A stretch of DNA of 64,000 nt from an uncultured Prevotellaceae bacterium (GCA_902767775.1 CACXIP010000022.1:62001-126000), one strand, 5' to 3'; shown: positions 50,076 through 59,230, counted from the first letter of the stretch. Notes: a model not told the origin generated them from the sequence alone. Numbers and translations: made by a program.

Positions 50076-50093
50076 TCAAGGAGGATTTAGTTT

Positions 50094-50483
50094 ATGGCAA
50101 AGAAAACAGTCACTTCGAAGAAAAGAAACGTCAAGGTTGACGCACTCGGACAGCTTCATGTCCACAGCTCATTCAACAACATCATCGTGTCTCTGGCCAA
50201 CAGCGAGGGTCAGGTCATCTCATGGTCTTCAGCCGGCAAGATGGGCTTCCGCGGTTCAAAGAAGAACACACCGTATGCTGCACAGATGGCAGCAGAGGAC
50301 TGCGCCAAGGTGGCTTACGACCTTGGTCTGCGCAAAGTGAAGGCCTATGTGAAGGGTCCGGGCAACGGACGTGAGTCCGCTATCCGCGCCATCCATGGTG
50401 CCGGTATCGAGGTTATCGAGATCATTGATGTCACTCCGCTTCCCCACAACGGTTGCCGTCCTCCGAAGCGCCGTCGCGTCTAA
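50094..50483 (+). CDS. rpsK: 30S ribosomal protein S11
   Basis: 129 residues, with the highly conserved [15 protein letters not shown] end. Forms the platform with S18 and S21. Confidence 0.96.
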   Translation: MAKKTVTSKKRNVKVDALGQLHVHSSFNNIIVSLANSEGQVISWSSAGKMGFRGSKKNTPYAAQMAAEDCAKVAYDLGLRKVKAYVKGPGNGRESAIRAIHGAGIEVIEIIDVTPLPHNGCRPPKRRRV

Positions 50484-50558
50484 AGCAATTATCCCGCCTG
50501 CCTGTGCCGTGTGGCATGGGTGAGCGGACAAAACAAGAAAAAGTATTATTTTTTTATT

Positions 50559-51121
50559 ATGGCAAGATATATAGGACCGAAATCAAAAATCGCACGCCGT
50601 TTTGGAGAACCCATCTTCGGCGCTGACAAAGTTTTGTCCAGGAGAAACTTCCCTCCTGGACAGCATGGCAACAACCGTCGCCGCAAGCAGTCGGAGTATG
50701 CAGTCATGCTGGCAGAGAAGCAGATATGTTTGAGAAAGCAGCCAAGTCAGAGGGCATCACCGGTGAGGTGCTGCTTCAGAACCTTGAGAGTCGCCTCGAC
50801 AATGTGGTGTTCCGCATGGGTATCGCTCCGACACGCGCTGCAGCACGCCAGCTCGTCGGCCACAAGCACATCGTGGTTGATGGACAGGTGGTGAATATTC
50901 CTTCATACTCGGTTAAGCCCGGCCAGGTGGTGGGCGTCCGCGAGAAGTCAAAGTCGCTTGAGGTGATTGAGGCTTCACTCGCTGGCTTCAACCACAGCAA
51001 ATATGCCTGGATTGAGTGGGATGAGTCCTCAAAGAGCGGCAAGTTCCTCCACAAACCTGAGCGTGAAGCCATTCCTGAGAATATCAAGGAGCAGTTAATC
51101 GTTGAGTTGTACTCTAAATAA
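50559..51121 (+). pseudogene. rpsD: 30S ribosomal protein S4, frameshifted by a 43-bp deletion
   Basis: From the ATG at 50559 the first 55 residues are normal S4 and end [11 protein letters not shown]. After AGCAGAT (near 50723) the frame turns to nonsense, and normal S4 resumes in the +2 frame at 50726 ([20 protein letters not shown] to the end IVELYSK, 131 residues). By comparison with the usual 201-residue S4 of the phylum, residues 56-70 (KAKYTYGVLEKQFRN in relatives) are missing: 15 codons, of which two bases remain, hence 43 bp. 70 + 131 = 201 agrees exactly. S4 is essential for 30S assembly, so this is probably an assembly error; as written no full S4 can be made. Confidence 0.92.
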
Positions 51122-51132
51122 TCATTAAATTA

Positions 51133-52122
51133 ATGGCGATATTAGCATTTCAAAAACCCGACAAAGTCATTATGTTGGAGGCGAACGACAAGTTCGGCAA
51201 GTTCGAATTCCGTCCGCTCGAGCCTGGCTTTGGCGTCACGATTGGAAACGCCCTGAGGCGTATTCTCCTCTCGTCGTTGGAGGGCTTTGCCATCAACACC
51301 ATCAAGATTGCAGGTGTTGAGCATGAGTTCTCTTCGGTGCCCGGAGTCAAGGAGGACGTCACCAACATTATCTTGAATCTCAAGCAAGTGAGGTTCAAGC
51401 AAGTAGTAGAAGAATTCGAGAACGAGAAGGTTAGTATCACCGTGGAGAATTCCACAGAATTCAAGGCAGGTGATATCACTAAGTATCTGACTGGATTTGA
51501 AGTGTTAAACCCAGATTTGGTGATTTGTCATTTAGATGTCAAAGCGTCCATGCAGTTGGACATCACGATCAACAAAGGCCGTGGCTATGTGCCCGCCGAT
51601 GAGAACCGTGACTACTGCACCGACGTCAACGTAATTCCAATCGATTCTATCTACACTCCAATCCGCAATGTCAAATACGCTGTCGAGCCGTTCCGTGTCG
51701 AGCAGAAAACCGACTACGACAAACTCGTCATCGAAGTGACTACGGATGGTTCCATCCACCCGAAGGATGCGCTCAAGGAGGCAGCCAAAATCCTCATCCA
51801 TCACTTTATGCTCTTCTCCGACGAGAAGATCACCCTGGAGAATCCCGACAATGTCACCAACCAGGAGTTTGATGAGGAGGTGCTCCATATGCGCCAGCTT
51901 CTCAAGACCAAGCTGACTGACATGAATCTGAGTGTGCGTGCGCTCAACTGCCTCAAGGCAGCTGACGTGGAGACACTCGGCGACCTTGTACAGTACAACA
52001 AGACCGACCTGCTGAAGTTCCGCAACTTCGGTAAGAAGTCGCTCTCCGAGCTTGACGACCTGCTTGAGAGCCTGAACCTTTCGTTTGGAACCGATATTTC
52101 AAAGTATCAACTTGACAAATAA
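51133..52122 (+). CDS. rpoA: RNA polymerase alpha subunit
   Basis: 329 residues. N-terminal assembly domain ([20 protein letters not shown]), C-terminal promoter-binding domain from about 255 ([40 protein letters not shown]). Intact, 11 bases after rpsD. Confidence 0.97.
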   Translation: MAILAFQKPDKVIMLEANDKFGKFEFRPLEPGFGVTIGNALRRILLSSLEGFAINTIKIAGVEHEFSSVPGVKEDVTNIILNLKQVRFKQVVEEFENEKVSITVENSTEFKAGDITKYLTGFEVLNPDLVICHLDVKASMQLDITINKGRGYVPADENRDYCTDVNVIPIDSIYTPIRNVKYAVEPFRVEQKTDYDKLVIEVTTDGSIHPKDALKEAAKILIHHFMLFSDEKITLENPDNVTNQEFDEEVLHMRQLLKTKLTDMNLSVRALNCLKAADVETLGDLVQYNKTDLLKFRNFGKKSLSELDDLLESLNLSFGTDISKYQLDK

Positions 52123-52131
52123 AAACGAACA

Positions 52132-52611
52132 ATGAGACACAATAAGAAATTCAACCATCTGAGCCGTACCGCTGACCATCGTCACGCGATGCTTGCCAAC
52201 ATGACGATTTCGCTGATTATGCACAAGCGAATCACTACGACTCTGGCCAAGGCAAAGGCACTCAGGAAATATGCTGAGCCGCTGATCAACCACTGCAAGG
52301 ATGACTCCACTCATTCACGCCGTGTGGTGTTCAGCTACCTGCAGAACAAGGAAGCCCTCAAGGAACTCTTCGGCCCGGTGGCCGAGAAGGTGGGCGACCG
52401 TCCCGGTGGCTACACCCGCATCATCAAGCTGGGTCACCGTCTGGGCGACGCTTCCCCCACATGCTTCATCGAGCTGGTCGACTTCGACGACAACATGGCC
52501 AAGACTGCCAAGACTGGCAAGAAGACCCGCCGCAGCCGTCGCTCCGCAAAGGCAGAGGCTCCCGCAGCAGAGGTGGCAGAGGCTCCCGCAGCTGAGGAAA
52601 AAGCAGAGTAA
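52132..52611 (+). CDS. rplQ: 50S ribosomal protein L17 with acidic Ala-rich tail
   Basis: 159 residues. The conserved L17 core ([20 protein letters not shown]) ends near 120; the C-terminus is a low-complexity tail of Ala, Glu, Pro ([19 protein letters not shown]). Last gene of the supercluster. Confidence 0.95.
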   Translation: MRHNKKFNHLSRTADHRHAMLANMTISLIMHKRITTTLAKAKALRKYAEPLINHCKDDSTHSRRVVFSYLQNKEALKELFGPVAEKVGDRPGGYTRIIKLGHRLGDASPTCFIELVDFDDNMAKTAKTGKKTRRSRRSAKAEAPAAEVAEAPAAEEKAE

Positions 52612-52632
52612 GTACAACATCTCAATGATAAA

Positions 52633-52658
52633 AGTCCAGCCCAGGCTGGACTTTTTTT
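52633..52658 (+). terminator. terminator of the ribosomal supercluster
   Basis: A 9-bp stem AGTCCAGCC/GGCTGGACT with a 2-base loop (or slightly shorter stem with a 4-base loop) is followed by seven T residues. It lies 20 bases after rplQ. Confidence 0.88.
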
Positions 52659-52746
52659 GTTGCCCTCATCTTGGCCGCAGCCCACAATTAGGGGTTTCCC
52701 TATTTGAATTTGGGGGATTCCCATTGCGCTGTTTCTTTTTTAGTAA

Positions 52747-52786
52747 TAATTTTGCAGCGAAGTTAGAGAAATTATCACTATATTTG
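52747..52786 (+). promoter_or_regulatory. one or two promoters of the glycine-zipper lipoprotein gene
   Basis: Two -7 boxes are visible: TAATTTTG (52747-52754), with ATTG 20 bp upstream, and TATATTTG (52779-52786), 22 bases before the start codon, without a good -33. Either or both may be used. Confidence 0.5.
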
Positions 52787-52807
52787 CAACAACAAAAACC
52801 TACGGAT

Positions 52808-53638
52808 ATGAGGAAAGTATTCATTTTATCAGTTTGTGCTGCCGTGCTTCTGAGCGGTTGTGGCACTTATGCAGGGTCTGGCGCCTTCACCGGTGCCCAC
52901 TTCGGTTCGATTCTCGGTTCGGCTATTGGTGGCATTACTGATGGTCCTCGGGGCCATGATGTGGGTACGATTATCGGCATGGCAGGCGGAGCCGTGATTG
53001 GTGCTGCCATCGGCAGTGCGGCCGACGAGAACGCCCGCCGCGACCGCCATGAGCATTATGAGGCCATCCAGCGCCGCAAGGCGGCAGAGCAGCGCCAGAA
53101 CGACCGTCGTGGAAACTACAATGAAGGTACTGGCTATGACAACGGCAACTATTATGATCCTACCAATAGCGGCGACGACCGTCTCTATGATTTCCAGAGC
53201 TCCGACTATACCGACAACTACAGCGCGTCGAGTCCGCGCAGCATGTCGCCTTCCACTTCCAGCATTGAGGAGGTCAGCTCGGGCTATTCCGTCAATACCG
53301 ACCTTGTCATCCGCAACCCGCGTTTCGTCGATGGCAACCGCGATGGCCAAATCAACTCCAACGAGGTGTCTAAGGTCATCTTTGAGGTCTACAATGCCTC
53401 CAACCGCACACTCTACGACCTCCAGCCCACTGTGGTGGAGGCAACGGGCAGGCGCAACATCTTCATCTCGCCCTCAGTGCATGTGGAGAAGCTCGCTCCA
53501 GGCAAGGCCATCCGCTACACGGCAATGGTGAAGTCGGCAAAGATGAAGGATGGCACCGCCACCTTCTGCCTCTCCGTGCTGCAGGGCGGCCGTGCGATGT
53601 CGGATGTCACGGAGTTCACCATCAATACGGTAAGGTAA
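52808..53638 (+). CDS. glycine-zipper lipoprotein
   Basis: From the ATG at 52808 the protein has 276 residues. The lipobox LLSGC puts Cys18 as the lipid-bearing residue. A glycine-zipper membrane hairpin follows (about 30-75: GSILGSAIGG, then GMAGGAVIGAAIGSAADENARRD), as in SlyB/YMGG-type proteins. A charged, Tyr/Asp/Ser-rich linker leads to a C-terminal beta-sandwich-like domain (about 180-276) that resembles a CARDB-type fold (VIFEVYNASNRTLYDL). It is probably an outer or inner membrane lipoprotein of unknown role. An earlier open frame only extends backward over rplQ and is not used. Confidence 0.75.
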   Translation: MRKVFILSVCAAVLLSGCGTYAGSGAFTGAHFGSILGSAIGGITDGPRGHDVGTIIGMAGGAVIGAAIGSAADENARRDRHEHYEAIQRRKAAEQRQNDRRGNYNEGTGYDNGNYYDPTNSGDDRLYDFQSSDYTDNYSASSPRSMSPSTSSIEEVSSGYSVNTDLVIRNPRFVDGNRDGQINSNEVSKVIFEVYNASNRTLYDLQPTVVEATGRRNIFISPSVHVEKLAPGKAIRYTAMVKSAKMKDGTATFCLSVLQGGRAMSDVTEFTINTVR

Positions 53639-53675
53639 ACCATTACTCTGCGGCTCCCGTCAGAGTACCCATTAC

Positions 53676-53713
53676 AAAAAATCAGCCAACGGTAACCGCT
53701 GGCTGATTTTTTT
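53676..53713. terminator. bidirectional terminator
   Basis: AAAAAATCAGCCA pairs with TGGCTGATTTTTTT around an 11-base loop. It serves the lipoprotein gene and the converging glutamate dehydrogenase gene. Confidence 0.85.
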
Positions 53714-53720
53714 GTTGTCC

Positions 53721-53750
53721 GACATGTCAGACATGTCAGACGTGTCAGAC
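53721..53750. repeat. 9-bp tandem repeat of GACATGTCA
   Basis: GACATGTCA, GACATGTCA, GACGTGTCA and a final GAC stand in direct order; each unit contains a palindromic ACATGT or near-palindrome. They lie between the terminator and the end of gdhA. Confidence 0.7.
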
Positions 53751-53767
53751 TCTTCCTATTTAAGAGG

Positions 53768-55105
53768 CTATACGATGCCCTGTGCCATCATGGCGTGTGC
53801 CACCTTCATGAATCCGGCGATGTTGGCGCCCTTCACATAGTTGATGTAGCCATTGGGCTCCTTGCCGTACTTCACACACTGCTCGTGGATGTTCGACATA
53901 ATGGTGTGGAGCTTCTCGTCTACCTCGGCACCACTCCAGGAGAGCCTCATGGAGTTCTGCGTCATCTCCAGACCCGATGTGGCTACGCCGCCGGCGTTGA
54001 CGGCCTTGCCCGGGGCGAAGAGCTGTCCTGCAGCAATGAATTTGTCGACAGCCTCTGCGGTGCATCCCATGTTCGACACCTCAGCCACACAGAGCGTCTT
54101 GTTGGCAAGCAGCATGTCGGCGTCGTCGCCGTTGAGCTCGTTCTGGGTGGCGCAGGGCAGTGCGATGTCCACCTTCACCTCCCATGGCTTGCGGCCCTCG
54201 TAGAAGGTGGCGCCTTCAAACTCCTCGGCATAGGGCTCGCACACGTCGTTGCCGCTGGCGCGGAGCTCCAGCAGATAGGCTATCTTCTCATCATCGAGTC
54301 CGGCGGGGTCATAGATATAGCCGTCGGGTCCCGAGATGGTCACCACTTTGGCGCCCAGTTCGGTAGCCTTCTTGGCGGCACCCCATGCCACGTTGCCGAA
54401 TCCGCTGATGGCTACAGTCTTGCCCTTGATGTCGATGCCGTGCGTCTCGAGCATCTGATGCACGAAATAGAGGGCGCCGAAGCCGGTGGCCTCCGGACGG
54501 AGGATGGAGCCGCCCCATTCCAGGCCTTTTCCGGTGAGCACACCCTGATATTGGTGGGTCAGTTTCTTATACATGCCAAAAAGGTAGCCTATCTCACGTC
54601 CGCCTACACCGATGTCACCAGCCGGCACGTCCATGTCGGGACCGATCACCTTGTGCAGTTCGAGCATGAAAGCCTGGCAGAAACGCATCACCTCAGCATC
54701 GCTCTTTCCACGGATGGAGAAGTCGGAGCCACCTTTGCCGCCGCCCATGGGCAGTGTGGTGAGGGCGTTCTTGAATGTCTGCTCAAATCCGAGGAATTTC
54801 AGGATGGAGAGATTGACAGAGGGGTGGAAGCGCAGTCCGCCTTTGTAGGGGCCGATGGCGCTGTTGTATTGTACGCGGTAGCCCAGGTTCACCTGCACCT
54901 CTCCTTTGTCGTCTACCCAAGGCACGCGGAAAGTGAGGATACGCTCTGGTTCCACAAGGCGCTCGATGATTTTGGCTTTCTCAAATTCAGGGTGCTTGTT
55001 GTAGACTTCCTCCACAGAGAGCAGTACTTCTCTTACTGCCTGCAGGTACTCTGACTCGCCCGGATGCTTTTGCTCCAAGGCACGCATGATTTTTTCAACT
55101 TCCAT
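53768..55105 (-). CDS. gdhA: glutamate dehydrogenase (NADP-type)
   Basis: 445 residues, hexameric small GDH that makes glutamate from 2-oxoglutarate and ammonia. The catalytic Lys is in MGGGKGGSDF, the substrate stretch GPYKGGLRFHPSVN is complete, and the nucleotide-binding motif is SGFGNVAWGAAKKA. In this phylum it is the main ammonia-fixing enzyme. NADP preference is inferred from the family branch and the absence of a second isoenzyme pattern. Single-gene unit with its own promoter. Confidence 0.95.
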   Translation of the reverse strand: MEVEKIMRALEQKHPGESEYLQAVREVLLSVEEVYNKHPEFEKAKIIERLVEPERILTFRVPWVDDKGEVQVNLGYRVQYNSAIGPYKGGLRFHPSVNLSILKFLGFEQTFKNALTTLPMGGGKGGSDFSIRGKSDAEVMRFCQAFMLELHKVIGPDMDVPAGDIGVGGREIGYLFGMYKKLTHQYQGVLTGKGLEWGGSILRPEATGFGALYFVHQMLETHGIDIKGKTVAISGFGNVAWGAAKKATELGAKVVTISGPDGYIYDPAGLDDEKIAYLLELRASGNDVCEPYAEEFEGATFYEGRKPWEVKVDIALPCATQNELNGDDADMLLANKTLCVAEVSNMGCTAEAVDKFIAAGQLFAPGKAVNAGGVATSGLEMTQNSMRLSWSGAEVDEKLHTIMSNIHEQCVKYGKEPNGYINYVKGANIAGFMKVAHAMMAQGIV

Positions 55106-55159
55106 AGTAATACGTTTTAGGTTGTCTTGTGTTGCAATATGATTTGATTAAAGGTGTCG

Positions 55160-55191
55160 CAAATTTATTGAATAAAAATTAATCTGCCAAA
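55160..55191 (-). promoter_or_regulatory. gdhA promoter
   Basis: On the minus strand TTTG (55188-55191) and TAAATTTG (55160-55167) are 20 bp apart; the leader is about 50 bases. Confidence 0.65.
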
Positions 55192-55237
55192 TAATAAGTG
55201 AGGTTTTTTCAAAGACGTTGTTTTTTTGGCTTTTTGC

Positions 55238-55268
55238 TTTGCTTTTCATTCGTTTAATCGTAATTTTG
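55238..55268 (+). promoter_or_regulatory. promoter of the receiver/PPDK-N fusion gene
   Basis: TTTG at 55238-55241 and TAATTTTG at 55261-55268 are 19 bp apart, a perfect match. The start codon is 22 bases after the -7 box, so the leader is short (about 15 bases). Confidence 0.75.
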
Positions 55269-55289
55269 CATATTGAAACCAGCATAATT

Positions 55290-58253
55290 ATGGAGAATCA
55301 CATACCACAGGAGTTCACGCAGTTTTATCTGAAAGACGTGTCGTTTGTCAACCTCATGACGCACCGTATCTTCAATGTGCTTATTGTCGCCAATCCCTAC
55401 GATGCGTTCATGCTCGAGGACGACGGCCGTGTCGATGAGAAGATTTTCGACGAGTACATGCAGTTGGGCATGCGCTATCCACCTACGTTCACTCAGGTGT
55501 GTACCACAGAGGAGGCGCGCCATGTGCTCAGCACCACCGCCATCGACCTGGTCATCTGCATGCCTGGCAATGCCGACAACGATGCGTTCAGTGTGGCGCG
55601 CGACATCAAGGCTGAGTTTCCCCAACTGCCTTGTGTGGTGCTCACCCCCTTCTCCCATGGCATCACACGCCGCATCCAGGACGAGGATATGTCGATATTC
55701 GACTATGTCTTCTGCTGGTTGGGCGACACCAACCTCATCCTCTCCATCATCAAACTGCTGGAGGACAAGATGAACATCGAGCACGACATCAAGGAGGCGG
55801 GTGTCCAGATGATTCTGCTCGTCGAGGATGGCATCCGGTTCTACTCCTCGGTGCTGCCCAATCTCTACAGCTATATTCTTTTGCAGAGTCAGCGGTTCTC
55901 CACCGAGGCGCTCAACCCCCACGCCGCAGCCCAGCGCAAGCGTGGCCGTCCTAAAGTGGTGCTGGCACGTACCTATGAGGAGGCGATGGCCTTCTATGAG
56001 AAATATGCCGACAACACGCAGGGCATCATCAGCGACGTGCGGTTCCCCAAGGATGGTGTGAAGGACCCCGAGGCAGGCTTCAAACTTTTGCGCGAGATTC
56101 GGCGCCGCGATGAGTTCGTGCCGCTCATCATGCAGAGCGCGGAGGCGGAAAACGAGGCGAAGGCACTGGCTGAGGGCTTCCATTATGTGGACAAGAACTC
56201 AAAGAAGATGAACATCGACCTGCGCAAGTTGTTGGCTGAGCACCTGGGATTCGGCGACTTCATCTTCCGCGACCCGGTCACCAAGCATGAGGTGATGCGC
56301 GTGCGCAACCTGAAGGAACTGCAGGACAACATCTTCACCATTCCCCGTGAGTCGATGCTCTACCACATCTCACGCAACCATGTGAGCCGGTGGCTGTGCG
56401 CCCGTGCCATCTTCCCCGTGTCGCAGTTCCTCAAGACCGTCACCTGGCACAAGCTCAAGGATGTGGATGCCCACCGTCAGATTATCTTCGATGCCATCGT
56501 GCAATACCGTAAGATGAAGAATGTGGGCGTTGTGGCGGTGTTCGACCGGGGCAAGTACGACCGCTACGCCCATTTCGCCCGCATCGGCGAGGGCTCGCTC
56601 GGTGGGAAGGGTAGGGGACTGGCTTTCCTCGACAACATCATCAAGCGCCATCCGGAGTTCAATACATTCGACAATGCCACGGTGTCCATACCGAAGACCG
56701 TTGTGCTGTGCACGGACGTCTTCGACCAGTTCATGGATGCCAACAACCTCTATCAGATAGCGCTGAGCAATGCCTCCGATGAGGATATCCTCCGTCATTT
56801 CCTGCGTGCGCAGTTGCCCGACACGCTCATTGCCGACTTCTTCACCTTCTTCGAGGCGACGAAGTGTCCGATAGCGGTCCGCTCCTCCTCTTTGCTTGAG
56901 GATGCCCACTATCAGCCTTTTGCCGGCATCTACTCCACCTATATGATTCCTTATCTCGAGGATAAGTATGAGATGCTGCAGATGCTTGCCTGTGCCATCA
57001 AGGGTGTCTATGCGTCGGTCTACTACCGCGACTCCAAGGCTTACATGACCGCCACGAGCAATGTCATCGACTCCGAGAAGATGGCAGTCATTCTCCAGGA
57101 GGTGGTGGGCAACACCTATGGCACGCATTTCTATCCCAACATCAGTGGTGTGCTGCGCTCACTCAACTACTATCCCATCGGCGACGAGAAAGCGGAGGAC
57201 GGCATCGCCAGTCTGGCGCTTGGCCTGGGCAAGTATATCGTCGATGGCGGACAGACACTGCGTGTGAGTCCCTACCATCCGCACCAGGTGTTGCAGACGA
57301 GTGAGATGGAGACGGCCCTGCGTGAGACGCAGACCCGCTTCTATGCCCTCGACATGGCGGCGACCACCCTCGACTTCCAGGTCGACGATGGCTTCAATAT
57401 TCTCAAACTCCGTGTGAAGGAAGCCGACCGCGACCAGTCGCTCGACTTCATCGCCTCCACCTACGACCCCTACGACCAGATTATCCGCGACGGAATCTAC
57501 GAGGGTGGGCGCAAGGTCATCTCATTCGCCGGGGTGCTCCAGCAGAATGTGTTCCCCTTCCCCGAAATCATGCAGATGGCAATGCGCTATGGCTCAGAGG
57601 GCATGCACCGTCCTGTGGAGATAGAGTTTGCCTGCAACATCCGCGACCGCCGCATCCTCGACTTCTACCTGTTGCAGGTGCGCCCCATCGTCGACTCGAA
57701 GCAGATGCTTGAGACTGACCTGTCCACCATCCCCGACGACGACTGTCTGTTGCGCTCCCATATGTCATTGGGGCATGGCATCAACGAAGATGTCTTCGAC
57801 GTAGTGTATGTGAAGACCGACGAGAATTTTACGGCCTCCAACAACCCTGCCATCGCCTGTGAGATAGAGAAAATCAACCGCCGTTTCCTCGATGAGGGCA
57901 AGGGCTATGTCCTTGTGGGACCTGGTCGGTGGGGCTCCAGCGACTACTGGCTCGGTATCCCCGTGAAATGGCCGCACATCAGCGCCTCAAAACTGATTGT
58001 GGAGGCTGGACTGAAAAACTACCGCATCGACCCGAGCCAGGGCACGCATTTCTTCCAAAACCTCACCAGTTTCGGCGTGGGCTATTTCACAGTCAACACC
58101 TATACCGGCGAGGGCATCTGGCGCAAGGAGATGCTCGATGCCATGCCCGCTGTCGAGGAGACGGAGCATGTGCGTCACGTGCGTTTCGACCGTCCGCTGC
58201 GCATCATGATGGATGGTAAGAAACAAGAGGGTGTTGTCCTCTTCCCCAAATAA
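55290..58253 (+). CDS. two receiver-like domains fused to a PEP/pyruvate kinase nucleotide-binding domain
   Basis: With the ATG at 55290 the protein has 987 residues; an upstream in-frame ATG would lie in the promoter. Residues about 27-160 form a degenerate receiver (Cys90 or Met91 where the phospho-Asp should be). Residues about 172-318 form a second receiver with the full set: Glu179-Asp180, Asp249 in IISDVRFP, Ser283 and Lys302. From about 425 to 830 the sequence is a PEP-synthase/PPDK N-terminal ATP-grasp domain (EGSLGGKGRGLAFL; CPIAVRSSSLLED; FAGIYSTY). The end has GPGRWGSSDYWLGIPVKW. No phosphohistidine swivel or PEP-binding TIM barrel is present, so it cannot be a complete PEP synthase. 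The role is unknown; a phospho-regulated kinase or phosphotransferase is an inference. Confidence 0.82.
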   Translation: MENHIPQEFTQFYLKDVSFVNLMTHRIFNVLIVANPYDAFMLEDDGRVDEKIFDEYMQLGMRYPPTFTQVCTTEEARHVLSTTAIDLVICMPGNADNDAFSVARDIKAEFPQLPCVVLTPFSHGITRRIQDEDMSIFDYVFCWLGDTNLILSIIKLLEDKMNIEHDIKEAGVQMILLVEDGIRFYSSVLPNLYSYILLQSQRFSTEALNPHAAAQRKRGRPKVVLARTYEEAMAFYEKYADNTQGIISDVRFPKDGVKDPEAGFKLLREIRRRDEFVPLIMQSAEAENEAKALAEGFHYVDKNSKKMNIDLRKLLAEHLGFGDFIFRDPVTKHEVMRVRNLKELQDNIFTIPRESMLYHISRNHVSRWLCARAIFPVSQFLKTVTWHKLKDVDAHRQIIFDAIVQYRKMKNVGVVAVFDRGKYDRYAHFARIGEGSLGGKGRGLAFLDNIIKRHPEFNTFDNATVSIPKTVVLCTDVFDQFMDANNLYQIALSNASDEDILRHFLRAQLPDTLIADFFTFFEATKCPIAVRSSSLLEDAHYQPFAGIYSTYMIPYLEDKYEMLQMLACAIKGVYASVYYRDSKAYMTATSNVIDSEKMAVILQEVVGNTYGTHFYPNISGVLRSLNYYPIGDEKAEDGIASLALGLGKYIVDGGQTLRVSPYHPHQVLQTSEMETALRETQTRFYALDMAATTLDFQVDDGFNILKLRVKEADRDQSLDFIASTYDPYDQIIRDGIYEGGRKVISFAGVLQQNVFPFPEIMQMAMRYGSEGMHRPVEIEFACNIRDRRILDFYLLQVRPIVDSKQMLETDLSTIPDDDCLLRSHMSLGHGINEDVFDVVYVKTDENFTASNNPAIACEIEKINRRFLDEGKGYVLVGPGRWGSSDYWLGIPVKWPHISASKLIVEAGLKNYRIDPSQGTHFFQNLTSFGVGYFTVNTYTGEGIWRKEMLDAMPAVEETEHVRHVRFDRPLRIMMDGKKQEGVVLFPK

Positions 58254-58262
58254 AATGGTAGT

Positions 58263-58309
58263 TTGTTTGCGGACACAAATATGAGTTTTTAGGTTGTTTG
58301 CGAACACAA
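58263..58309. repeat. two 16-bp direct repeats
   Basis: TTGTTTGCGGACACAA (58263-58278) and TTGTTTGCGAACACAA (58294-58309) differ by one base and are spaced 31 bp start to start, three helical turns. They lie just after the fusion gene. Confidence 0.7.
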
Positions 58310-58372
58310 TAAATTGATTTAAATCAAGAATTGCACCAATTTTTGGAGAAAATCAATAAAAAACATGGAAAT

Positions 58373-58407
58373 CACGATGCAATGCCTTAACTTTGCATCG
58401 TGTTTTT
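58373..58407 (+). terminator. terminator of the fusion gene, overlapping the RDD gene end
   Basis: CACGATGCAA pairs perfectly with TTGCATCGTG around a 10-base loop, then TTTTT. The stop codon of the converging RDD gene lies in the loop. Confidence 0.8.
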
Positions 58408-59187
58408 CATAGTATTAGATTTAAGGTTAACAAAGGTTGGAGTACGGCGGTACTCCTTTTTTTGTGCCTTGTTGTCTCCTCTTTGATAATATTGGAAGTC
58501 ATTGTACACCTTGTAGAGGAATTTCTCGGCATCGTTTTCTTTGGCCCGTATGCCTAGTATGGTCTCCACCTTTTGTGCGAGTTGGTTGATGAGTTTTCCA
58601 CGCTGTTGGGCGTTGTCGGAGTAGAGGAGATGCTCAATGACCTCAATCTGCCTAACCGAGAGATGGGTGGCCTCGGGGTAGGAGGGGGCGTAGCGATGGT
58701 CGGTGAACTCAAAAGACCTCAGGATATAAGGCCTCTGAGTCTTGGAGAGTTTGACGACAGTTGTTCCTGCGGCAAGGTCTCCCATCCGCTGGCAGTTTTT
58801 TGAGAAGACAATGGATACGATGCCAATCCCTAATCCGAAGTCGACAATATATAGAATCCACCTGAGAAAGAGAGCCATTTTCGAAGGTTTCGACCCGTCG
58901 AGGCACATCACCTTGATGCTCATGATGCTCTTGCCGATGGTCTGTCCATCGACAAATATCTCCATAAGAAGGGGGTAGCTTAGGACAATGAATGCTGAGA
59001 AAAACCCGAGCACGATACCTGCTGTATAATAAGTGGTACCGATGCTTGCGGTTATACCGAAAAGGATGGTGGAGGCGATGGTGAGGAAGATGGCATCGAT
59101 GACCCATGCGAAGAAACGCTGCATGACGGTGGCCGCCGTCTGCTGGATGCGTACATACTGTCCTGTGATGATGTTGGTCCGTGCCAT
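58387..59187 (-). CDS. RDD family membrane protein
   Basis: 266 residues. The RDD motif region is RFFAWVIDAIFLTIAST at about 24-40, with two or three more membrane helices, GQTIGKSIMSIKVMCLDG and FLRWILYIVDFG, ending near residue 150. The cytosolic tail (about 155-266) is charged and helical. RDD proteins of MoxR clusters may be transporters or scaffolds; function not settled. Divergent from and sharing a promoter region with the SpoIIM gene, the usual pairing in Bacteroidetes. Confidence 0.85.
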   Translation of the reverse strand: MARTNIITGQYVRIQQTAATVMQRFFAWVIDAIFLTIASTILFGITASIGTTYYTAGIVLGFFSAFIVLSYPLLMEIFVDGQTIGKSIMSIKVMCLDGSKPSKMALFLRWILYIVDFGLGIGIVSIVFSKNCQRMGDLAAGTTVVKLSKTQRPYILRSFEFTDHRYAPSYPEATHLSVRQIEVIEHLLYSDNAQQRGKLINQLAQKVETILGIRAKENDAEKFLYKVYNDFQYYQRGDNKAQKKEYRRTPTFVNLKSNTMKNTMQS

Positions 59188-59230
59188 GCCTGTAGGGTGT
59201 TAGCCGTTGATAGTTTTTTCTCTATTGATA

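Noticed and set aside
50559-51121. Programmed frameshift in rpsD
   Set aside because: There is no slippery heptamer at the junction, and 15 conserved residues are missing, which a frameshift could not restore.
53795-55054. A 419-codon open frame antisense to gdhA
   Set aside because: Covers the certain glutamate dehydrogenase gene on the other strand; no ribosome-binding site or family features.
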